Positions 13,378 to 19,962 of a stretch of DNA of 19,962 nucleotides are shown piece after piece. Numbering within the stretch: position 1 is the first letter of the stretch; the number at the start of each line of letters is the position of its first letter. This DNA comes from J061 sp003695725 [NCBI: Candidatus Schekmanbacteria bacterium]. GTDB lineage: Bacteria > Schekmanbacteria > GWA2-38-11. The stretch lies in NCBI GenBank assembly GCA_003695725.1, contig RFHX01000045.1, positions 1 through 19,962 of the forward strand, in the 5' to 3' direction. A model generated the notes under the pieces. It searched no databases and had not been told where the DNA came from. It was given only the letters and a program-made list of their open reading frames with translations. The position numbers and the translations under genes were made by a program.

Positions 13378-14516
13378 AGAATTCGAAGAAAGTCAATTTG
13401 GTTCGCATAATATCTGACCTTCCGGTTGGAGGTGTCGAAAGGCGTCTTGTTTCAATATTGCCGCGCCTTCAGGAAAATTTCAATATTTCTGTTGTATGCA
13501 TCAGAGAAAAGGGAGAACTTGCAGATGAACTCGAAAAAAGAGGCATTCCAGTTTATTTAGTTCCTTTTAAAGGCAGAATTCATCCACAAAGCTTGTTCAG
13601 TTTATCTCAACTTCTTAAAAAGATGAAAGCGCAAATCGTCCACACTCATATGTATAGGCCTAATGTTTCGGGGACTTTATCTGCAAAGATTGCAAAAATT
13701 CCCGTGATAATATCAAATGTCCACAATGTATCACAATGGGATACAAGGAGACAGATTATAATGGATAGATTCGTCAATAGATTTAGAGATTGTGTTATAG
13801 CTGTCTCGAATGAAGTTAAAAGGGATTTTATGGAAAAAACAGGAATAAAAGAAGATAAGTGCTGTGTCATTTATAATGGCGTTGATACCGAAGTTTTTAC
13901 ACCTGCAGATAGGTCAAAGGAATTCTTGGAAGAGTTTGGAATTGGCGAAGATGAAAAGATTATAGTCAACTCTGCACGCCTTATGCCTCAAAAAGACCAT
14001 AAAACTTTCCTGTACGCAGCAAAAGAGGTTATCAAAAATTTTGCAGGAAAAGTAAGATTTTGTATTGTGGGTAGGGGTAAATGCAGGGAAGAGATTAAGC
14101 GATTGGCATACAATCTTGGAATCGATGACAAGGTGATAATGACAGGGAAGCGGGATGATATGGCAAAAATATTTCAATCATCTCATATTTCAGTTTTAAG
14201 CTCTCTTAAAGAGGGATTTTCCAATGTTGTCCTTGAATCTATGTCTTGCGGAATACCTGTCGTGGCAACTGATGTGGGAGGCAATAAGGAAGCTATTGTC
14301 GATGGTGAAACAGGATTTTTAGTAAAAGTTGAAGATTATATAGATATGGCTAACAAGATTATAATGCTTTTAGAGAATGAATCTTTAAGAAGAGAATTTG
14401 GTAAAAAAGCAAGAAAGAGAGTTCTTGAAAATTTTTCGATTGAAAAAATGATTGAAAAAACAGAGGATTTGTATTCTAAACTACTTGATGGCAAATTACG
14501 GAAAGTGAGACAATAG
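13374..14516 (+). CDS. family 4 glycosyltransferase (fifth), TTG start
   Basis: A 380-residue GT4 protein with canonical features: RIISDLPVGGVERRL (11-25, the GGVER loop), AQIVHTHMYRPNVSGTL (86-102), VIISNVHNVSQWDTRR (111-126), VIAVSNEVKRDF (141-152), VIYNGVDTEVF (165-175), SARLMPQKDHKTF (200-212, Arg202 and Lys207) and E-x7-E at E280/E288 (EGFSNVVLESMSCGIPVVAT). These resemble GT4 enzymes of the GGVER group that act in capsule and O-antigen assembly. The start is TTG 13374, overlapping the previous stop as TTGA; no later Met would keep the first beta strand. The KG of the phosphate loop reads KD. It ends 27 nt before the ligase-type gene. Confidence 0.9.
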   Translation: MKNSKKVNLVRIISDLPVGGVERRLVSILPRLQENFNISVVCIREKGELADELEKRGIPVYLVPFKGRIHPQSLFSLSQLLKKMKAQIVHTHMYRPNVSGTLSAKIAKIPVIISNVHNVSQWDTRRQIIMDRFVNRFRDCVIAVSNEVKRDFMEKTGIKEDKCCVIYNGVDTEVFTPADRSKEFLEEFGIGEDEKIIVNSARLMPQKDHKTFLYAAKEVIKNFAGKVRFCIVGRGKCREEIKRLAYNLGIDDKVIMTGKRDDMAKIFQSSHISVLSSLKEGFSNVVLESMSCGIPVVATDVGGNKEAIVDGETGFLVKVEDYIDMANKIIMLLENESLRREFGKKARKRVLENFSIEKMIEKTEDLYSKLLDGKLRKVRQ

Positions 14517-14543
14517 CTTTAGAAATTATGTGTTTTTAGATAA

Positions 14544-15827
14544 ATGACTGAAAAAGAGAAAATGCAAAATATTTTAAAGAATATCATACAGATAAGTATC
14601 TTAATCTATGTTGTTGTCCTTCCCTTTAATCATAGGGCAACTCTTTCGGCATTATGTTTAATAATAGCTGCTTTTTGTTGGATTCTTTCAATGATAATAG
14701 AAAGAAAATTTATTCTTAAAAAAACTGCGCTTAATGTTCCCTTAGGTTTGGTTTTTTTAATTGCACTAATTTCAGCGATATTTTCCATAGATTCAGCCTG
14801 CAGTCTCAATTTTTTTAGGAGTGAAATCTTAAAAGCGGTATTTATCTTTTTTGCTATTGTTAATTTCTTTGATAGCGAAAGAAGAATAAAGCAGTTGGTG
14901 TGGCTTCTAATGTTTTCTTTTGTCCTTATGAATATTTATGGCTTAGCGGAGTATTTTGCAATATTACGACCGGCAGGAAGAAAACTTGATGCTACATTAG
15001 GCCATCACAATAAAGTTGGAATGTTTGCAGACCTTGTTTTCCCTTTGATACTTATTTATGCTTTGAAAGTGAAGGATTGGAAGAGCAGAATACCTTTGCT
15101 TTTCTTCGGCATTATCAGCTTGACAGCAGTGATATTTACTCAATCGAGAGGCGCTTGGGTTTCTATTATTTTGGGATTGCTTATCTGTGGAATATTTTAT
15201 GATAGAAAAATTCTTAATGCTCTTGCAGTAATTTTAATCATTTTGCCTCTCATATTGCCTGCCAATATAATGAAAAGAGTTACAACTATCTTTGATTTTG
15301 ATGATTATTTGAAACCCGGCAGAGTCCTTGTAGAAAGGCCCTTTGTTTGGAAAGGAGCCGTTAAGATTATAAAAAAGTATCCTATAATAGGTGCTGGAAC
15401 AGGTTCTGACATTTTTTATAAACTTTATGTAGAGAAAGGATTTAAACCCAAAAGGGCAAAGCAGAAATTAGGACATGCCCATAATCAGATTCTTGAAACA
15501 CTTGTAGAGAATGGGATTGCGGGATTGATTGCTCAAATTATTTTCTTTGTTTCATTTTTCAAGACAATAAATACTGGTATTAAAAAGAGCGATGACTCCA
15601 TAAAAAAAGTTATTCTCTTGGGATGTTTCACAGGTGTTGCGGCAATACTCTTCCATGGCATTATAGGAAGCTTCTGGCGAAGCAGAATGATATTTCTTTT
15701 AATGATATTAATGGGGATTGGCACAAGTTGTGCCGTTTATTCAGATTTGAAGGATTCAGATGTCATAGAAATAGTTGACAGCCAATGGGAAAAAGAAAAA
15801 GAAAAAAAATTAGCGGCTCAAATTTGA
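14544..15827 (+). CDS. O-antigen ligase/polymerase family membrane protein (WaaL/Wzy_C type)
   Basis: A 427-residue polytopic inner-membrane protein with about ten to twelve hydrophobic segments, the first near 13-27 and 33-52. The large periplasmic loop (about 245-320) carries the family signature: RPFVWKGAVKIIKKYPIIGA (265-284) and GHAHNQILETLVENGIAGL (310-328). FTQSRGAWVS (198-207) is the conserved Ser-Arg-Gly element on the periplasmic face. The family either joins undecaprenyl-linked O-antigen to lipid A-core or polymerises repeat units, and sequence alone does not separate the two. The C-terminal tail is charged and ends in the region that overlaps the ABC exporter gene by 43 nt. ATG 14544 lacks a clear Shine-Dalgarno; ATG 14562 (Met7) is an alternative. 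The MsbA neighbour favours a lipopolysaccharide-type product. Confidence 0.83.
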   Translation: MTEKEKMQNILKNIIQISILIYVVVLPFNHRATLSALCLIIAAFCWILSMIIERKFILKKTALNVPLGLVFLIALISAIFSIDSACSLNFFRSEILKAVFIFFAIVNFFDSERRIKQLVWLLMFSFVLMNIYGLAEYFAILRPAGRKLDATLGHHNKVGMFADLVFPLILIYALKVKDWKSRIPLLFFGIISLTAVIFTQSRGAWVSIILGLLICGIFYDRKILNALAVILIILPLILPANIMKRVTTIFDFDDYLKPGRVLVERPFVWKGAVKIIKKYPIIGAGTGSDIFYKLYVEKGFKPKRAKQKLGHAHNQILETLVENGIAGLIAQIIFFVSFFKTINTGIKKSDDSIKKVILLGCFTGVAAILFHGIIGSFWRSRMIFLLMILMGIGTSCAVYSDLKDSDVIEIVDSQWEKEKEKKLAAQI

Positions 15828-17581
15828 TAGAGCTATACAGTCGGCTGTTTCAGTATGTAAAAAAATACTGGTTTAGGATGGTCGTTGGCACATCTTTTGC
15901 TCTTGTTGTCTCTTCTACCAAAGGGCTTACGGCATGGGCTGTTAAACCTGCCCTTGATGAGATTTTTCTCAAAGGTGATAAAACAAAATTGATACTTTTG
16001 CCAATAGGAATATTACTCCTTTTTGGCGTGCAGGGAATGGCGCGGTATCTTCAAAACTACCTGATGAAGCATGTTGCCCTGAAAGTTGTGATGGAAATTC
16101 GGAGAGATCTATACAATCATATTCAAAGTCTCAGTCTTTCTTTTTTTCATAAAATTCCCTGCGGGGCTTTGATGTCAAGGATAACGAACGATGTAAAAAT
16201 TCTTTCTTCTGTTGCTTCTGATATTATTCCTGATTTTTTAAGGCAGATTTTTACTCTCTTTTCGCTCATTGCTGTGCTCTTTTATCAGGATTGGCAGCTT
16301 GCTATTATTGCGGTTTTTATTCTCCCTTTTGTAGGGATAATGATGAATTCTTTTGGAAAGAAAATTAAGAAAATAAGCAAAAAGAGTTTGGAAAACAGCG
16401 CAAGCCTAAATTCAGTCCTTCAGGAATCCTTTTCAGGAATAAAAATAGTAAAGGCATTTGTTATGGAAGAATATGAGAAAAAAAGATTTCAAAAAGTGAA
16501 TAAAAGAAATTTTGATATAAGTATGAAAGGAGTAAGGGTTAATGAAATAAGTTCGCCTCTTATGGAGTTTTTAGGTGCCATAGCAGGCGCATTTATATTG
16601 TGGTATGGAGGATTTAGAGTAATAAACGGATACAGCACACCGGGAACATTCTTTTCATTTTTAGCGGCTCTTGCCCTTCTCTATGACCCTTTGAGAAAAC
16701 TCACTAAAATGAACAATCAAATTCAAAAAGCTATGGCAGGTGCTGAAAGGGTCTTTGAGCTAATGGATACGATGCCTGAAATTAAAGAAAGTGAATCGCC
16801 CATCCATATTGATTCATTCAAAGAGAAAATTGAATTTGAAAATGTTTCCTTTATGTATAACAAAAAGGATGGATTAGTTTTGAAAAATATCAATTTTTCA
16901 ATAAAGAAAGGAGAAATAGTCGCTATTGTAGGCCCAAGCGGCGTTGGCAAATCTACTTTAGTTGACCTAATACCTCGATTCTATGACCCTACAGAAGGAA
17001 AAATCCTGATAGACGGCATAGATATATCCGAAGTTTCTCTTTCATCTCTTCGCTCAATGATAGGAATAGTAACACAAGAGACATTCCTTTTTAATGACAC
17101 AATTGCCAACAATATTGCTTATGGTAGGCAGAATGCAGCTATGGAAGAAGTTATAGAAGCTGCAAAGCTTGCTTATGCCCACGATTTTATATCTGCTTTT
17201 CCTGATGGTTACGATACTGTCATAGGCGAGAGAGGCGTAAGATTATCAGGAGGAGAAAAGCAAAGGATTTCGATTGCCCGTGCAATTCTTAAAAACCCTG
17301 ATATTCTAATTCTCGATGAAGCAACTTCAGCACTTGATTCAGAATCTGAGAAAATGGTGCAAAAAGCCCTTGAAAACTTGATGAAGGAGAGAACGACTTT
17401 TGTCATAGCTCACCGTCTTTCAACAATTGTTCATGCAGACCGTATCATTGTACTCAGTGATGGCACAATTGCCGAAATTGGCAGGCATGAAGAATTATTA
17501 AAAAAGAAGGGTATTTACAGTAAACTTTATGAAATCCAATTTAGAAGCGCAGAAGAAAGCCAAAAGTTGGTAACTCATTAG
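15785..17581 (+). CDS. msbA: MsbA-type lipid A/LPS ABC exporter (fused membrane and ATPase domains)
   Basis: A 598-residue half-transporter with an N-terminal six-helix membrane domain (about 30-310) and a C-terminal nucleotide-binding domain. The membrane part has MSRITNDVKILSS (130-142) and the coupling-helix region NSVLQESFSGIKIVKAF (209-225), both typical of MsbA-like exporters. The ATPase has Walker A GPSGVGKST (383-391), Q-loop TQETFLFND (430-438), signature LSGGEKQR (487-494), Walker B ILILDEATSALD (507-518) and switch AHRLST (His543). All catalytic residues are present. MsbA flips lipid A-core across the inner membrane as a homodimer. The glycan context supports this, though a related exporter of another lipid-linked glycan is possible. 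The start lies 43 nt inside the ligase-type gene, so translation is probably coupled. Confidence 0.85.
   Translation: MGKRKRKKISGSNLIELYSRLFQYVKKYWFRMVVGTSFALVVSSTKGLTAWAVKPALDEIFLKGDKTKLILLPIGILLLFGVQGMARYLQNYLMKHVALKVVMEIRRDLYNHIQSLSLSFFHKIPCGALMSRITNDVKILSSVASDIIPDFLRQIFTLFSLIAVLFYQDWQLAIIAVFILPFVGIMMNSFGKKIKKISKKSLENSASLNSVLQESFSGIKIVKAFVMEEYEKKRFQKVNKRNFDISMKGVRVNEISSPLMEFLGAIAGAFILWYGGFRVINGYSTPGTFFSFLAALALLYDPLRKLTKMNNQIQKAMAGAERVFELMDTMPEIKESESPIHIDSFKEKIEFENVSFMYNKKDGLVLKNINFSIKKGEIVAIVGPSGVGKSTLVDLIPRFYDPTEGKILIDGIDISEVSLSSLRSMIGIVTQETFLFNDTIANNIAYGRQNAAMEEVIEAAKLAYAHDFISAFPDGYDTVIGERGVRLSGGEKQRISIARAILKNPDILILDEATSALDSESEKMVQKALENLMKERTTFVIAHRLSTIVHADRIIVLSDGTIAEIGRHEELLKKKGIYSKLYEIQFRSAEESQKLVTH
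15803..15809 (+). other. A_AAA_AAA slippery heptamer in the ligase/MsbA overlap
   Basis: In the ligase frame the codons here read gaa aaa aaa tta, giving a canonical A_AAA_AAA heptamer within an A8 run (15802-15809). A -1 slip would enter exactly the MsbA frame and yield a ligase-MsbA fusion 18 nt before the ligase stop. I see no convincing downstream stimulatory structure, and A-runs are common in this DNA, so function is speculative. Confidence 0.25.
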
Positions 17582-17592
17582 ATTTTGACAAT

Positions 17593-19005
17593 ATGAAGCG
17601 TTTATTGACGGGATTGTTTCTAATAGCACTAATTGTTTTATATACTGTTAAATCAGGCAGTTTAAAAGCGCACAATCTGTCAGAAAATGACCACCTTGAA
17701 AGACATGACCAAAAGAGAATAGTCCTTATAACTTTTGATACCTTGCGCTATGACCATTTAGGATGTGCAGGGTATGAGCGAAATACATCACCAAATATTG
17801 ATGCCTTTGCACGAAAAGGAGTACTTTTTACAGAAGCATACAGCGCACTGCCAACAACTGACCCTGCCCATACATCCATATTGACAGGTTTGTATCCCCG
17901 TGTACATGGAATAATGGGCAACGGATATGAAATAACAAGAGACGATATCTTCTCTCTTGCTTTATGGGCAAAAAATATTGGCATAGAAGAAACTGCCGCT
18001 ATTGTCAGCCGTGCCCATCTCAATCCTCAAGAGTTAGGGATAAAAGGATTTGACTATATTTCAGCTCCTGAAGATGAGAGAAGCGCTGACAAAACCTTTC
18101 ATATAGTCAAAAATTGGTTAAGGGAAAATGGTAAAAAATCCTATTTTTTGTGGATACATTTTTTTGATCCCCACTATGACTACAACCCACCCTATCCGTT
18201 CAACAGCATTTACAATGATGGCTATAGGGGACAGATTCCAAAGGATAGAGAATTTCTTGACGACCCACCTTTGAAATATAATCCTCAGGAAATTGAATAT
18301 ATGATTTCTCTCTATGATGGTGAGATAGCGTTTATGGATTACTATTTCGGAAAAACAATAAGAGAGATAGAAGGATATATAAGGGAAGGCGAATCGTTGC
18401 CTTTATATGTTGTAGTTTCAGACCATGGCGAAGATATGGCTGAACTTCAAGAAAGAGAAAACTATGCCTTTGACCATGGAGAATACCTTTTTAATCCAAC
18501 AATCAAAGTGTTGACAGTATTCAGATGGGACAATAAGATAAAGAGCGGGAAAAGGATTGGTATGCCAATTCAACAGATTGACATTGCGCCTACCATCGTT
18601 GAGCTATGCGAAGGGAATCCTTTCTCTTTTACTTTTAATGGCAAATCCCTTGCAAATATGCTTAGAGGTGAAATGACATCAAGCGATAGAGAAAGGCATA
18701 TTTTTGTCCAACGACGTAAAGCCAAGACGATACTTAGACCCTTTTTAGCAGAAGAGCAGATTGCATTGATTGACTCCCCTTGGAAGCTGATAGCAAGTTT
18801 TCCTTCAGAGAGGGTTGAACTTTACAATCTCGATGAAGACAGAAATGAAATTCATAATGTAGCTTTTGAAAATAAGGGAAGAGCCATTTCGATGTTAAAT
18901 GAAATAAAAATGTTTAGGGAAAAATATCCTTATGATTACTCATTCAGTCCTGAGATTTCACCGGAAAAATCAAGAGATTTGAAAGCTCTTGGTTATATAC
19001 AGTAA
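17593..19005 (+). CDS. membrane-anchored sulfatase-fold (alkaline phosphatase superfamily) protein with Thr at the nucleophile position
   Basis: A 470-residue protein. Residues 4-18 form a hydrophobic N-terminal segment, probably an uncleaved anchor, so the catalytic domain is likely periplasmic. The sulfatase fold is clear: LITFDTLRYDHLGCAGY (45-61), TSPNIDAFARKGVLFTEAYS (65-84), SILTGLYPRVHG (95-106), WIHFFDPHYDYNPPYPF (187-203) and VVVSDHGEDM (273-282) with metal ligands Asp277 and His278. The nucleophile motif reads T89-D-P-A-H where true sulfatases have C/S-x-P-x-R. Hence no formylglycine can form, and Thr89 would be the attacking residue, as in phosphoethanolamine and phosphoglycerol transferases. 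A phosphotransferase or phosphodiesterase role on the glycan made by this locus is a reasonable inference. It follows msbA by 11 nt. Confidence 0.8.
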   Translation: MKRLLTGLFLIALIVLYTVKSGSLKAHNLSENDHLERHDQKRIVLITFDTLRYDHLGCAGYERNTSPNIDAFARKGVLFTEAYSALPTTDPAHTSILTGLYPRVHGIMGNGYEITRDDIFSLALWAKNIGIEETAAIVSRAHLNPQELGIKGFDYISAPEDERSADKTFHIVKNWLRENGKKSYFLWIHFFDPHYDYNPPYPFNSIYNDGYRGQIPKDREFLDDPPLKYNPQEIEYMISLYDGEIAFMDYYFGKTIREIEGYIREGESLPLYVVVSDHGEDMAELQERENYAFDHGEYLFNPTIKVLTVFRWDNKIKSGKRIGMPIQQIDIAPTIVELCEGNPFSFTFNGKSLANMLRGEMTSSDRERHIFVQRRKAKTILRPFLAEEQIALIDSPWKLIASFPSERVELYNLDEDRNEIHNVAFENKGRAISMLNEIKMFREKYPYDYSFSPEISPEKSRDLKALGYIQ

Positions 19006-19048
19006 AAAAATATATCCTTTTATACTTAGTTTCACACTTTGAATTCCA

Positions 19049-19962
19049 ATGGCTAAAAAAATTTTATACATACAAGGCGTAACAAGAATGGGAGGGGCAA
19101 TTGAGAGCCTTCTTCTCCTTATGGAAAACCTCAATAGTGAGAATTTTCTCCCCTTAGTTGTAACTTCTTCGGAAGGGAAATTTACAGATGAGCTTAAAAA
19201 AAGAAAAATTGGCTATGAAATTGTAAAAATGGAGATGTGGAGAAAGGCAAAAGGATTCTTAAGCCGTCCATTTATTTTGAAGAAGCTTATCGACTATGCA
19301 AAAAAGCAGTCTGTTTCACTTATTCATTGCAACACTCTTTGGGACAATCCTTATGGCAGCATAATAGCAAAAAACCTCAAAATTCCGCTTGTCTGCCATA
19401 TAAGAAACACTTTCAGCTACGATAAAATCAAAAAATATAATCTTGCCTCAGCCGATAGAATAATTTGCGTATCTCAAAAAGTTGCTGAATCTTTTAACGG
19501 CTGGAAATATAGAGATAAAGTTGAGATAATTTATAATGGCGTTGATATGAATAGATTTAATCCTTCAAAATTCGTACAGAGTGAGGTCAAGGAAAAGTTT
19601 TCCCTTCCTCCCCATTCACCATTGGTTGGAATTGTAGGGCGAGTATCTCCGCAAAAGGGACAGCTTGAAGTCATCAGGGCGGCTGCAATTATAAAGGAGA
19701 AGGTGCCTTCTATTAAAGTTATGATTGTAGGTGAAACTTCAAAGAAAGAAAGTGAATATTTAAATTTTTTAAAGAATGAAGCAGAAAATTTGGGGGTTTC
19801 AGAAAATGTGGTCTTTGCGGGGTATAGGAGCAATATAGCTGAAATTACATCGGCATTTGATGTGGCAGTATTTCCCTCTCTTGAAGGCGCTAATGAAGGA
19901 TTTGGGAGAAGCTTGATTGAAGCTATGGCAATGAAAAAACCTGTAGTGGCAACATTGACAGG
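19049..19962 (+). CDS. family 4 glycosyltransferase (sixth), 3' end outside window
   Basis: The frame starts at ATG 19049 and runs off the right edge; 304 codons are visible, missing roughly the last 70-90 of a normal GT4. Landmarks are ILYIQGVTRMGGAIESL (5-21), SLIHCNTLWDNPYGS (90-104), DRIICVSQKVAESF (136-149), VEIIYNGVDMNRFNP (158-172), GIVGRVSPQKGQ (194-205, Arg198 and Lys203), FAGYRSNIAEITSAFDVAV (256-274) and E-x7-E at E283/E291 (EGFGRSLIEAMAMKKPVVA). All catalytic landmarks are present up to the cut. A 43-nt AT-rich gap without a convincing promoter separates it from the sulfatase-fold gene, so the operon very likely continues beyond the window. Donor sugar unknown. Confidence 0.87.
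   Translation, partial: MAKKILYIQGVTRMGGAIESLLLLMENLNSENFLPLVVTSSEGKFTDELKKRKIGYEIVKMEMWRKAKGFLSRPFILKKLIDYAKKQSVSLIHCNTLWDNPYGSIIAKNLKIPLVCHIRNTFSYDKIKKYNLASADRIICVSQKVAESFNGWKYRDKVEIIYNGVDMNRFNPSKFVQSEVKEKFSLPPHSPLVGIVGRVSPQKGQLEVIRAAAIIKEKVPSIKVMIVGETSKKESEYLNFLKNEAENLGVSENVVFAGYRSNIAEITSAFDVAVFPSLEGANEGFGRSLIEAMAMKKPVVATLT

Noticed and set aside
17593-19005. Classical formylglycine sulfatase
   Set aside because: The Cys/Ser needed for formylglycine is Thr89 and the following Arg is His93.
1-19962. Insertion sequences, CRISPR arrays, tRNA or rRNA genes
   Set aside because: No transposase or integrase motifs, no regular spaced repeats, and no recognisable tRNA cloverleaf or rRNA sequence was seen; coding genes fill nearly the whole window.

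Overview
The window is AT-rich DNA with 18 genes, every one on the + strand and almost without gaps. It reads as one part of a cell-envelope glycan locus of a Gram-negative bacterium. The Gram-negative call rests on a GT9 heptosyltransferase-type enzyme, an O-antigen-ligase-type polymer protein, an MsbA-type ABC exporter and a SurA/PpiD-like fold factor. The Lys/Glu/Ile-rich proteins, heavy AGA/ATA codon use, and TTG and GTG starts fit an AT-rich, poorly cultivated lineage. I cannot name the taxon from sequence alone.

Layout. (1) 1-1155: C-terminal part of a parvulin-like periplasmic fold factor, cut by the left edge. (2) 1308-9505: first glycan block. It runs GT2 (WaaE-like), GT9, two GT4s, a TagF-like phosphotransferase, another GT4, a second TagF-like paralogue and a LicC-like nucleotidyltransferase. 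Junctions are overlaps or short gaps (the widest is 26 nt), so this is very probably one operon, possibly started by a sigma70-like promoter at 1219-1248. (3) 9502-12228: an island of non-glycan enzymes (MoaD, MoaE, a glyoxalase-II-like metallo-beta-lactamase-fold hydrolase, a FolE homologue and a Dcd homologue). (4) 12244-19962: second glycan block with two GT4s, an O-antigen-ligase-type membrane protein, an MsbA-type exporter, a sulfatase-fold protein with a membrane anchor, and a GT4 cut by the right edge.

How the genes may work together (inference). The GT2, GT9 and six GT4s would build a lipid-linked core or oligosaccharide on the cytoplasmic face. The LicC-like enzyme would make a CDP-activated phospho-alcohol or phosphonate, and the two TagF-like enzymes would attach it through phosphodiester bonds. 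MsbA would flip lipid A-core, the ligase-type protein would join polymer to acceptor in the periplasm, and the sulfatase-fold protein, whose nucleophile position is Thr, could transfer or remove a phospho group outside. No Wzx flippase, Wzz or sugar-nucleotide pathway genes are in the window.

The points most worth a second look are in the island. The Dcd homologue has Ala where the catalytic general-base Glu should be. The neighbouring FolE homologue has Gly in place of an otherwise conserved triphosphate-contacting Arg. MoaD ends in Gly-Gly-Gln rather than Gly-Gly. Outside the island, the paired TagF-like paralogues with a LicC-like enzyme suggest a phosphodiester-modified surface glycan whose substrate is unknown.
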